From Lachnospiraceae bacterium (GTDB lineage: Bacteria > Bacillota > Clostridia > Lachnospirales > Lachnospiraceae): 11,831 nt of DNA. Both the position numbers and the translations under genes were made by a program. The notes beneath the pieces are model-generated. The model saw only the letters and a list, made by a program, of their open reading frames with translations, did not search any database and was not told the DNA's origin. This document shows, in pieces, positions 1 to 7,155 of the stretch (within the stretch, counting starts at the first letter, position 1; every line of letters begins with the position of its first letter). Location: NCBI GenBank assembly GCA_003520105.1, contig DOVL01000075.1:1-11831 (forward strand). Reading direction: 5' to 3'.

Positions 1-978
1 GAAAGATGTGTAAACAGCATAACAGCGCAGACGTATAAGAGGCTTGAGATAATCCTTGTTGACGATGGATCTGTCGATAGCTCTTTTTTGCTTGCTGAAA
101 AACTGGCCGAGAAGGATAGCAGGATCAGAAATATACAGGTTCCTCATGGAGGAGTTTCTGCTGCCAGAAATAAAGGGCTTGAAGTGGCATCGGGCGAGCT
201 TATCATGTTTGTTGACAGCGATGACTGGATCAAGACGGATATCATTGGCCGCATGCTTTATCTGATGCAGAAGGAAGATGCGGATATCGTGACCTGCGAG
301 CTGAAGAGTGTTTCAGGAGTTGAGGAATATGAAGAGGTTCAGGGTCTGAAATATACAAACTGTACGAGAGATGAATTTCTCAGACTATTCTTCAAGATAG
401 ATTCCAATAAATACGTGCATTTTCCGGTCGCAAAGCTTTATAAGAGAGAGAAGCTTCAGACAGACCTCTTCCCTGTCGGGATCAGCGTAGGAGAGGATGT
501 TCTCGGAACCTACAGGGCCGTTTCAAATGCAGAAAAAATAGTTCGCCTCGGCGAAGTCGGTTATTTTTATTATTACAATGCACTTAGTGCAACCGGGCAT
601 TTCTCGAAGAAGGATTTTGATCTGATCGAAGTATGGGATAAGGTTGTATCAGAGGCAGAAGGCAGAGAGCCTGATTACGAATATGCAAGGATAAATCGTG
701 TAAGAACGAGCTTTACACTGCTGCTCAGGATGATCACCGAGCTCAGCAGGAAGGAAATAAAGAAGGACTACAAGGAGCAGCAGGAAGAGCTTCGCATCGA
801 CCTTAAGGCGAACAAAAAAGTACTGCTGAAGTCGCCGATAGTTTTCTCGAGGAAGGTACTTATATTTATCCTGTGCCATTTCTTCGTGCCGGCTGCTTTC
901 TTCGGAAATATATATGTTAAACTCAGCAGACTTCGCGGCAGAAACGCGAAGATTACGAACAGGAGACTACTTCATTGA
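1..978 (+). CDS. Family 2 glycosyltransferase, 5'-truncated by the window edge
   Basis: Likely adds one sugar from a nucleotide donor to the lipid-linked repeat unit at the cytoplasmic membrane face. The frame is open from base 1, giving 325 residues in the window. The GT-A fold nucleotide-binding motif VDDGS is at window residues 20-24, followed by GGVSAARNKG and the metal-binding DxD region FVDSDDW near residues 70-76. Further on are FPVGISVGED and an aromatic YFYYYN stretch, both typical of GT2 enzymes in capsule loci. The tail (about 275-310) has a hydrophobic or amphipathic helix rich in F, I and V, probably a membrane anchor. The first visible residues (ERCVNSITAQTY) normally lie about 15-18 residues into the family, so only the ISVIVPVYN-type start is missing. 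A TTG codon at 88 would be a false start inside the domain. The stop overlaps the start of the next gene by four bases, so the two are co-translated. Donor and acceptor sugars cannot be read from sequence. Confidence 0.93.
   Translation, partial: ERCVNSITAQTYKRLEIILVDDGSVDSSFLLAEKLAEKDSRIRNIQVPHGGVSAARNKGLEVASGELIMFVDSDDWIKTDIIGRMLYLMQKEDADIVTCELKSVSGVEEYEEVQGLKYTNCTRDEFLRLFFKIDSNKYVHFPVAKLYKREKLQTDLFPVGISVGEDVLGTYRAVSNAEKIVRLGEVGYFYYYNALSATGHFSKKDFDLIEVWDKVVSEAEGREPDYEYARINRVRTSFTLLLRMITELSRKEIKKDYKEQQEELRIDLKANKKVLLKSPIVFSRKVLIFILCHFFVPAAFFGNIYVKLSRLRGRNAKITNRRLLH
961..966 (+). promoter_or_regulatory. Shine-Dalgarno site that fixes the TTG start of the first licD gene
   Basis: AGGAGA lies 8 bases before the TTG at 975, inside the last codons of the upstream glycosyltransferase. 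No ATG or GTG in frame lies nearby before the conserved LicD core, so this site supports TTG as the true start. Confidence 0.65.
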
Positions 979-1784
979 CAAAACTATCACTAAAGGAGAT
1001 TCAGGCTGCGGAGCTTGAAATATTAACAGAATTTGACAAAGCGGCGAGAAAGTGTGGACTGAAATACACTCTCTGCGCAGGAACCCTGATCGGAGCAGTG
1101 CGCCATCAGGGCTTTATTCCGTGGGACGATGACATCGACGTTATGATGCCTCGTCCGGATTATGAGAAGCTTATCAGGCTGAACAGAAAGAAGAAGCTTT
1201 GGGATGACAGGCTCCTTCTTAAATCCCTTGAGGATGGTACTCTGGAAGCTCCTTACGCCAAACTTTTCGATACGGAAATATCGATAACAGAAGAAAATTA
1301 CGATCAGAAGGATGTTAGAAATCTGTGGATAGATATCTTCCCGGTGGACGGACTTCCTGATGATGAGAAGAAGATAAAGAAGCATTACAAGCATGCACTT
1401 AATCTCTGCAAAATGAATGTTGCTTCGGTGGTTAAGAACGGTTACGGAAGCAGCAGGGCTGTTATTCTGGTGAAAGATATATTTGTTAAACCGGCGGCCA
1501 AGCTTATCGGCAGAAGGAGAATTGCAAAGCTTCAGAGGAAACTCGGATTGAAATACTCCTACAGCCATGCGCCAAAATGCGGTATGGTAACGTGGGCTTA
1601 TGATGGCCCGGGGCAGGCGATGCCGAGAGAAGAATTCGAGAAAATGATCGAGATGCCTTTCGAGGGAAGGATGTTCTCGGTTACTTCGCTGTGGGATGAA
1701 AACCTGACAGGAATCTTCGGAGACTATATGACTCTTCCACCTGAAGAGGATAGAATAACACATGATCTTGAGGCGTACCGATAG
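975..1784 (+). CDS. LicD-family headgroup transferase (first copy)
   Basis: LicD proteins move a phospho-headgroup, classically phosphocholine from CDP-choline, onto cell-surface glycans. The protein is 269 residues, a usual length for the family. The signature core runs from AGTLIGAVRHQG (35-46) into FIPWDDDIDV (47-56), where the clustered aspartates are the expected metal and nucleotide ligands. It then continues into the MPRPDYEKL stretch. A second family motif, GDYMTLPP, is at 249-256 near the C-terminus. No signal peptide or membrane segment is visible, so it should act in the cytoplasm on lipid-linked intermediates. The start is a TTG that overlaps the preceding TGA (TTGA at 975-978), with AGGAGA 8 bases upstream. 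A second LicD, a LicC-like nucleotidyltransferase and PhnW lie in the same window, so the donor may be CMP-aminoethylphosphonate rather than CDP-choline. That substrate is inferred from context. The family call is secure. Confidence 0.92.
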   Translation: MTKLSLKEIQAAELEILTEFDKAARKCGLKYTLCAGTLIGAVRHQGFIPWDDDIDVMMPRPDYEKLIRLNRKKKLWDDRLLLKSLEDGTLEAPYAKLFDTEISITEENYDQKDVRNLWIDIFPVDGLPDDEKKIKKHYKHALNLCKMNVASVVKNGYGSSRAVILVKDIFVKPAAKLIGRRRIAKLQRKLGLKYSYSHAPKCGMVTWAYDGPGQAMPREEFEKMIEMPFEGRMFSVTSLWDENLTGIFGDYMTLPPEEDRITHDLEAYR

Positions 1785-1929
1785 GATGCATGATATGATT
1801 TTATCAGTATAGCATCAAAAAAACGTATCGATGAGATGCCGGTGTGATGTATGGTGTGATTCACAGAAAAGAATCCGTGATGCGTGAACCGCACTAATAA
1901 TTATTACGATTGGTTGGAGAATTTTTTGG
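1785..1929 (+). other. 145-bp intergenic spacer with short repeats and a palindrome
   Basis: No gene is visible here. The spacer holds an imperfect stem-loop: GATGC 1785-1789 pairs with GCATC 1812-1816, and TGATA 1791-1795 pairs with TATCA 1802-1806. It is followed by A residues rather than T, so it is not a normal intrinsic terminator. GGTGTGAT occurs twice, at 1841-1848 and 1853-1860. A perfect 12-bp AT-rich palindrome, TAATAATTATTA, is at 1895-1906. GGAG at 1916-1919 is the ribosome binding site of the next gene, 10 bases before its ATG. No convincing -35/-10 pair was found, but the gap could hold a promoter or leader. Confidence 0.5.
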
Positions 1930-3009
1930 ATGATGATCAGCGTAATTCTTCCCGTAAGAAACGGTGATATTAAATTAATAAAGCAGGCAGTTGACAGCGT
2001 GCTGGCTCAAACATACAGCAACCTTGAACTTCTCCTTGTTGATGACGGAAGTGAAAGGGATTTTGCAAAAGAACTGGACGGAATCGCGCGTGCAGATAAG
2101 AGGATCAGAATATTTCACATAGAGCCTTCCGGTGTATCCGCGGCGCGTAATTATGCCATAAAAGAGGCGAAGGGAGATATCATCACTTTCATTGACGGAG
2201 ATGACACGATAGCTCCGAACTGCTTTGCTGAGGCAGATAGAATCCTGAGAGACAGCGAGATAGACGCTTTGTTCGGAGGGACTCTCTATGTGGAAACAAC
2301 CGACGGAGAGGTCGCAAATAGCGCCGATGATAAGCCAAGCATCAGAGTTCTTAAGCTGACGGAGGAGAGGCTCCACAAGTCGAGAGCAGAGGTGATCGGA
2401 GAGCCGTTCAGATTTGAGAATGGCGGATATATCAACAGAGGGATTGCGGCGAGATTTATCAGGAAGGAAGTCTTCGATGATGAAAGATTTCTGTTCCCTG
2501 TCGGAATCAGGATGTATGAGGATGCAATCTGGAATCTCAGAATGATCGATTCGCTGAGGATCGCCTATGTTAAGAAAATATGGTATTACTACTACGAAAA
2601 TCCGGTATCTGCATCGAATAAATATAATCCTGACGTTGTTGATGTTATGGAGAAGCCGCTTGAGATCATGCAGGGAATACTTGACCTGAGAAATCCTGTG
2701 GAATACAGAGCATATACAAGGCTTTTGATGGATTCGCTGAGATACATATATATGTGTATGCTGGGCAATCCAAAGTGGAAGAAAGAATTTAAAAGTTCAA
2801 AAAATGTGGGCGGTAATGCGTCGGATTTAACTTCGGAGACATATGCTTCGGCAAAAAGAAAAGTAAAAAAACACCTTTACCATGATGCTCCGTGGAAGGA
2901 GATCGGTAGTGGAAGGTTTAGAAAATATTCATCGAAGAGAGACAGGCAGAAAGCATTACTGTACAAGGTTCGTCTCCTCATGATTTATTGGAAGATATCC
3001 TTTAAGTGA
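1930..3009 (+). CDS. Family 2 glycosyltransferase, complete
   Basis: A 359-residue cytoplasmic or peripheral GT-A glycosyltransferase that should add a sugar to the growing repeat unit. ISVILPVRN opens the domain at residue 3. Then come SVLAQTYSNLELL, the nucleotide-binding VDDGS at 37-41, SGVSAARN at 67-74 and the DxD-type FIDGDD at 87-92. The second half has FPVGIRMYED followed by IWYYYYENPVSAS. The matching positions in the truncated glycosyltransferase at the window start read FPVGISVGED and YFYYYNALSA, so the two enzymes are clearly paralogous. The C-terminus is strongly basic (many K and R between about 285 and 345), suiting association with acidic lipids. Two ATG codons stand in tandem at 1930 and 1933. 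GGAG at 1916-1919 serves either, so the true start may be one residue later. It ends 7 bases before the polymerase-flippase gene, so the two share an operon. The sugar transferred is unknown. Confidence 0.93.
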   Translation: MMISVILPVRNGDIKLIKQAVDSVLAQTYSNLELLLVDDGSERDFAKELDGIARADKRIRIFHIEPSGVSAARNYAIKEAKGDIITFIDGDDTIAPNCFAEADRILRDSEIDALFGGTLYVETTDGEVANSADDKPSIRVLKLTEERLHKSRAEVIGEPFRFENGGYINRGIAARFIRKEVFDDERFLFPVGIRMYEDAIWNLRMIDSLRIAYVKKIWYYYYENPVSASNKYNPDVVDVMEKPLEIMQGILDLRNPVEYRAYTRLLMDSLRYIYMCMLGNPKWKKEFKSSKNVGGNASDLTSETYASAKRKVKKHLYHDAPWKEIGSGRFRKYSSKRDRQKALLYKVRLLMIYWKISFK

Positions 3010-3016
3010 TAAAGAT

Positions 3017-5800
3017 ATGATAGAAAACAACACAGAAAAAGTTGATAAGGTTGATTTGAGGAGCGTTATTACGTTCCTCTTACTTACTGTACCATTTTTT
3101 CCGATAAGCTATCTGACGGACAATATGAGCTGGACTCCAAAGCTTTATACACTTGCGCAGATAGGTGTGGGTATAGCTATCATATATTATCTCCTGAAAG
3201 ACAGGCTGATCAAAGCGGTGCCGCGGTATTTTATACTTATCGCAGCACTTCTTTCTGTGATGATCTTTGCATCGACGGTAAATACCAAAACCACCAAGAG
3301 GGCGTTTGAATACGCCTTTGCAACGCTGGTGATATGTCTCGTCATCGAGTACGGAATCTTGAAGGATTTGAAGAGTTTTCTCATTGCAGAGATGATCTTC
3401 TTCGGAACGCTGACGGCGGCAAATTTCATTTCAATACTTGTACATAGAGACGGTATGTACACAACTATGAAACATTACACAGAGAACTGGCTTCTGGGCT
3501 TCGAGAGCGGACATATTCCGTACCAGATGGCATTTCTCTTCTTTGCAGTGATGTACGCAGTTCTGGTGGACAAAAAGAAGATGTTTATCTTCCGTATCGG
3601 AACCATCGTAGCGATTCTCTCTAATTATCTCGTCGGAAACAGTACGGCACTGCTTGCGCTCATGCCGATACTTCTGGTCGCATTTATTCCGGTTATACTT
3701 AAATTCACACCGGTCTTCAATATCATTACCTATACGGTTATTGGAGTTTTCATGAATGTCCTGATCGTTCTGATGAGAAAGCAGGAGATTTTTAAATGGC
3801 TGATCGTGGATGTACTCCACAAGAAAATGACGCTCACAAAGCGAATCTTCGTCTGGGACAAGGCGATGGAGACGATCAAAGAGCATCCGGTGATCGGACA
3901 TGGATACAGTACATTTCAATATAACAAGATAATCGTCACGACGCATAATGAGGTGCTGGAGGTGCTTTACAAGGCCGGAATCGTCGGTCTCACCATATTC
4001 CTCATGATCGTCGTTCTTATGATATTTAAACTCTTCAAAGAGCGTAAAACCGCCGCTTCGCAGTGGACATCGCTCTTTCTCGGAACCTTCTTCTTCATGT
4101 TCATGATGGAGCAGCATGCTTTCGCAAACTTCTTCTACATACTCATCTTTGCATATCATGCTGGCGGTCTGAAGCAGCTGTATGAGAAGCAGAAGACTGA
4201 GAAAATTGCGGAACTGAATCGCGCCGAAGGCACGGGCGTCGGTGCAGACGGCTCTGTGGGCAGAACCGGTAAGGCGGCGCATAACTTTGTCTTCACAATC
4301 TTTGCAAATATAACCGCAATAATGATCGGACTTCTGGCACAGAAGCTTTTCATTGATATACTCGGTTTGGAATACGCCGGTCTGAACGGACTTTTCACGA
4401 ATGTTATTACGGCGCTGGCAATAGTCGATCTCGGTATTGGTGAGGCGGTCATCTTCCACCTCTACAAACCGCTCAAGGATGGCGATACGAGGACGGTAAG
4501 GGCGCTGATGATCTTCTACAGAAGGGCCTTCCATGTTATCGCTGCGATAATCTCGGTCATCGGCGTGTGCCTGATGCCTTTCCTTCCGTACATTGCAAAT
4601 ACCGACAATACAGAGATCAATCTGGCATATGTCTATATGATATATCTGGCTGATACGGTGCTTTCGTATTTTATGTCCTACAAGAGGGCAATCATCTACG
4701 CAGATCAGAAGAATTATATGATCAGCTTCGTTCATATGATCTATCTGATCGGAATGAATACCGGTCAGCTGGCGATGCTGTATTTTACACATGATTATTA
4801 TGTGTATCTGCTCGTAAAACTGATCTTCAGAGTTCTCGAGAACGTTGTGATAACAGCTATCGCAAACAAGCAGTATCCTTATCTCAGGGAGCCGGGAGAA
4901 CCATCACTTAAGAAGTCGGTACGTAAGGATATCAAGAAGAAAACAGGTGCGCTTATCTTCCACAAGATCGGTACCTTTGTCGTTAACGGAACCGACAGTA
5001 TACTTATAACCGTCTTCTTCAGTCTGAAGACTGCGGGACTGTATAATAACTATTTCATAGTGATCGATGCGGCAACGAAGCTCTTCAATCCGGCGCTTGC
5101 TGCGTTGACACCAAGTGTCGGCAACCTGCTCACAGCAGGAAATAAAGAAGAAAATTACAGGGTTTTCAGAAGGATAAGATTTATGAATTTCTGGATCGCA
5201 TGCTTCGCGGCTACATCGCTTCTCGTGATGCTGCAGCCATTCGTAGGCGCGTGGTTCGGAGAGAAATACCTTCTGTCATATCCGGTCATAATAGTACTTT
5301 CACTGCAGTTCTTCCAGTTCCTGATGAGAGGCTCGTACAACTCGTTCCAGGATGCAGCGGGAATCTTCTACGAGAACCGCTTCGTACCGCTCTTTGAGTC
5401 GGTGATAAACCTCGGAGCATCGATCCTCTTCCTGAAGCTGTTCGGACTTGCGGGCGTCTTCATGGGAACCATCGCAAGCTCAATGGCACTGTGGTGTTTC
5501 AGCTATCCGAAATACGTTTATACTAAGCTTTTCGGAAGAAGCATAAAGGATTATGCTAAGGAGACACTTGGATACCTGGTTGTGTTCCTTGTGGTCTGCG
5601 GAGCGACAGTTGCTGCGGTTACAGGACTTAACGCACTCGCTCCTGTTAAGGGCCTCGGACTTGTTGTGAAGAACCTTGTGTTCTGCGCGATTATCCCGAA
5701 TGTTTTGTTGGGAGTGGTATTTATGAAGAGCGACTGCTTCAAATACTTCCTGGGACTTGTCAAGGACAGGGTAAAAACAAGTGAAAAGGTGAGAGAATAG
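3017..5800 (+). CDS. Fused Wzy/O-antigen-ligase-like polymerase and Wzx-like flippase
   Basis: One 927-residue membrane protein that appears to join two activities usually made by separate genes. Residues 1 to about 385 look like a Wzy_C/O-antigen-ligase domain with roughly 11-12 membrane helices. GNSTALLALMP is at 207-217. A long loop carries KRIFVWDKAMETIKEHPVIG (275-294) and THNEVLEVLYKAGIVGL (309-325), matching the R-W-HP-GxG-HN pattern of the family. Residues 386-423 form a charged, then Gly/Ala-rich linker with no helix. Residues 424-927 have about 14 helices and Firmicutes flippase motifs: LGLEYAGLNGLFTN (449-462), DLGIGEAVIFHLYKP (471-485) and FFSLKTAGLYNNYF (667-680). The expected role is to flip lipid-linked repeat units outward and polymerise or ligate them. 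The reading frame is unbroken across the joint. The only in-frame start candidate there, GTG at 4256, lacks a Shine-Dalgarno site. The ATG at 3017 has only a weak ribosome site, so translation probably depends on coupling to the upstream gene, 7 bases away. Domain calls rest on motifs and topology only. Confidence 0.87.
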   Translation: MIENNTEKVDKVDLRSVITFLLLTVPFFPISYLTDNMSWTPKLYTLAQIGVGIAIIYYLLKDRLIKAVPRYFILIAALLSVMIFASTVNTKTTKRAFEYAFATLVICLVIEYGILKDLKSFLIAEMIFFGTLTAANFISILVHRDGMYTTMKHYTENWLLGFESGHIPYQMAFLFFAVMYAVLVDKKKMFIFRIGTIVAILSNYLVGNSTALLALMPILLVAFIPVILKFTPVFNIITYTVIGVFMNVLIVLMRKQEIFKWLIVDVLHKKMTLTKRIFVWDKAMETIKEHPVIGHGYSTFQYNKIIVTTHNEVLEVLYKAGIVGLTIFLMIVVLMIFKLFKERKTAASQWTSLFLGTFFFMFMMEQHAFANFFYILIFAYHAGGLKQLYEKQKTEKIAELNRAEGTGVGADGSVGRTGKAAHNFVFTIFANITAIMIGLLAQKLFIDILGLEYAGLNGLFTNVITALAIVDLGIGEAVIFHLYKPLKDGDTRTVRALMIFYRRAFHVIAAIISVIGVCLMPFLPYIANTDNTEINLAYVYMIYLADTVLSYFMSYKRAIIYADQKNYMISFVHMIYLIGMNTGQLAMLYFTHDYYVYLLVKLIFRVLENVVITAIANKQYPYLREPGEPSLKKSVRKDIKKKTGALIFHKIGTFVVNGTDSILITVFFSLKTAGLYNNYFIVIDAATKLFNPALAALTPSVGNLLTAGNKEENYRVFRRIRFMNFWIACFAATSLLVMLQPFVGAWFGEKYLLSYPVIIVLSLQFFQFLMRGSYNSFQDAAGIFYENRFVPLFESVINLGASILFLKLFGLAGVFMGTIASSMALWCFSYPKYVYTKLFGRSIKDYAKETLGYLVVFLVVCGATVAAVTGLNALAPVKGLGLVVKNLVFCAIIPNVLLGVVFMKSDCFKYFLGLVKDRVKTSEKVRE

Positions 5801-5820
5801 TGGCTTTTTGCGGATGTTTT

Positions 5821-5829
5821 TGATATAAT
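5821..5829 (+). promoter_or_regulatory. Probable internal promoter (extended -10)
   Basis: TGATATAAT is an extended -10: TG, one base, then a perfect TATAAT at 5824-5829. The -35 region about 17 bases upstream (TGGCTT, 5801-5806) is poor, as is common with extended -10 promoters. It begins 21 bases after the stop of the polymerase-flippase gene. Transcription would start near 5836, placing the whole tandem repeat array at 5848-5934 in the untranslated leader of the Wzz-like gene. Confidence 0.5.
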
Positions 5830-5847
5830 AATATGATAGTGTGCTAA

Positions 5848-5934
5848 ACCGGTAAACACCAGTAAACGAATTCGGAACCAGTAAAGACTAGTAAACACCA
5901 GTAAAAGAATTTGAAACCAGTAAAGACCAGTAAA
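5848..5934 (+). repeat. Tandem array, 39-bp period, made of seven ACCAGTAAA-like 9-mers
   Basis: Copies of ACCAGTAAA or one-base variants begin at 5848 (ACCGGTAAA), 5858, 5877, 5887 (ACTAGTAAA), 5897, 5916 and 5926. The start-to-start distances are 10, 19, 10, 10, 19 and 10. The larger period is 39 bp: 5857-5895 and 5896-5934 match at 35 of 39 positions, and the first copy at 5848 belongs to a further partial unit. The array lies between the likely promoter at 5821-5829 and the start of the Wzz-like gene. Spacings of about one and two helical turns would suit cooperative protein binding to one DNA face. The array could also act in the leader RNA or vary in copy number by slippage. Its function is unknown. 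Confidence 0.9.
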
Positions 5935-5955
5935 ACATGAGAAGAAAAATAAAGT

Positions 5956-5961
5956 GAGGGG
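5956..5961 (+). promoter_or_regulatory. Shine-Dalgarno site choosing ATG 5972
   Basis: GAGGGG sits 10 bases before the ATG at 5972. The upstream in-frame GTG at 5954 would overlap this site and has only a weak purine stretch before it. The site therefore favours the shorter protein. Confidence 0.65.
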
Positions 5962-5971
5962 TTTAAAGGAT

Positions 5972-7138
5972 ATGAAAGAAAAAATAAGAACAATCGATCT
6001 GAAGCAGTTTATCAAGTATTGTTTTGTAAGGTTTTACGTAGTAATTCCTGTTGTTGCATTATGTATGGGCATTCTGGTTTCAATGAATTACAGAGAACAG
6101 AAGGAAATCGTTGAGAGTTCGAAGAAAGAGATAATCAGCAGGGTGATGAACCAGAACCACAGGGCATATTATTACAAAAGCGACAAGTTTACGGATGCCG
6201 AGACTCCGAAGGGGGTTTATAATTCAATGGCAACCATCTATGTTGATTTTAATTTCAACGACGTTGAACTGAAGGGCGGAGTTGATCTTGCAACTTATTC
6301 CGGAATGGTCGGAAACGATCTTATTGATATCCTAGTTGATCTTCCTACACTTGAAGAAGTTATAAATGAGCTTGATCTCAGAAGCTATTCCGAATTCAGC
6401 AATCTTTCGGCTGAGAGATTTAAGTGGATGATCAACAAGAATTTCCTCGGCGCTCACGTGCTCAAGTTCGTTGTATCCGATATCGATCCTGAAAGAGCAA
6501 AGCTTATAGCTGACAAGCTTCTTGAAAAATTCCTTGTAAATGTTGAAAAATATAATCTCGTTGATTCCGTAAAAGTTATCGGTTATCCGAACGTTCCTGA
6601 GGACAGTGGACTTTTCTCTACATCTTCAGAGGTGATCCAGACAGGAATCAGCAAGAAAGAGATCCTTAAATATGCAATCGTCGGAGGTATCCTCGGAGTA
6701 TGTCTTATAGGTGCAATCCTTTTCGTAATCTTTATCGTATGTGACACAGTAAGAACAGAGAACGATCTTGCATTTGCAGATATACAGCAGCTTGTAAGCA
6801 TCAACAGAAGAAAACCTGACTATAAGAGGATTGCTTACAGCCTGGATTTTGAAGGAAACGATAACAAGAATATACTTTTTGTGGCAGTTGGTAAGAAGGT
6901 TGATGCCGAGAAGGTTGCTTCTTCGGTAAAGGATGAACTCAAATCGATCAACAAGAGCATCAAGGTTTCTTACGCAGGCGATTTTGTAAGAGAGGCTGAT
7001 GCTCTGTCGAAGGCAAGAGAGGCTGACGGCATCGTTTATCTTGTAAGATATGGCAAGACCAAGATGAAGGATCTTATCGATGCGAAGAACAGTCTGGACA
7101 GATTTGAAACACAGAATATAGGTGGAATGATCCTTTAA
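5972..7138 (+). CDS. Wzz/CpsC-like polysaccharide co-polymerase with degenerate kinase-like tail
   Basis: Membrane protein expected to control chain length of the polymer made by the Wzy-type enzymes. The preferred ATG gives 388 residues, numbered here from it. The topology is classic. A first membrane helix is at about 19-38 (FYVVIPVVALCMGILVSM). An extracytoplasmic domain follows at about 39-230, including the INELDLRSYSEF and KFVVSDIDPERAKLIADKLL stretches typical of Wzz domains. A second helix is at about 235-258. The cytoplasmic tail (259-388) resembles the fold of bacterial tyrosine kinases of the CpsD/Wzc type: KNILFVAV at 299-306, then READGIVYLVRYG at 349-361 and a closing NIGGMIL. 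The Walker A glycine-lysine-serine loop is replaced by GKKVDAEK, and no tyrosine cluster follows, so it should not be an active kinase. The next gene starts 17 bases later. The kinase-like reading of the tail is inference; the co-polymerase call is firm. Confidence 0.85.
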   Translation: MKEKIRTIDLKQFIKYCFVRFYVVIPVVALCMGILVSMNYREQKEIVESSKKEIISRVMNQNHRAYYYKSDKFTDAETPKGVYNSMATIYVDFNFNDVELKGGVDLATYSGMVGNDLIDILVDLPTLEEVINELDLRSYSEFSNLSAERFKWMINKNFLGAHVLKFVVSDIDPERAKLIADKLLEKFLVNVEKYNLVDSVKVIGYPNVPEDSGLFSTSSEVIQTGISKKEILKYAIVGGILGVCLIGAILFVIFIVCDTVRTENDLAFADIQQLVSINRRKPDYKRIAYSLDFEGNDNKNILFVAVGKKVDAEKVASSVKDELKSINKSIKVSYAGDFVREADALSKAREADGIVYLVRYGKTKMKDLIDAKNSLDRFETQNIGGMIL

Positions 7139-7155
7139 TTGTAAAAGAGGTTCTT

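Noticed and set aside
1023..1763. Minus-strand open frame of 246 codons over the first licD.
   Set aside because: Antisense to a gene with the complete LicD signature; no recognisable motif in the translation.
1785..1816. Stem-loop after the first licD as a transcription terminator.
   Set aside because: The stem is imperfect with a bulge and is followed by A residues, not a T run, on the coding strand. It fits neither strand as an intrinsic terminator.
4256..4258. GTG as a separate start for the flippase half.
   Set aside because: No Shine-Dalgarno-like sequence precedes it and there is no stop for the upstream half, so a single fused product is the simpler reading.
3431..4792. Open frame of 453 codons on the minus strand inside the polymerase-flippase gene.
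   Set aside because: It lies fully antisense to a gene with clear domain motifs. Its translation is rich in H, D, R and C without a recognisable domain, as expected for the mirror of hydrophobic codons.
5954..5956. GTG start giving a Wzz-like protein six residues longer.
   Set aside because: It overlaps the GAGGGG ribosome site that is well spaced for ATG 5972.
5551..6015. Minus-strand open frame crossing the tandem array, with a 13-residue repeat (FTGLYWF, then FTSLYWF).
   Set aside because: The repeat arises because 39 bp is 13 codons. The frame overlaps the coding ends of two real genes and has no family match, so it is treated as a shadow. Conservation of this frame in relatives would reopen the question.
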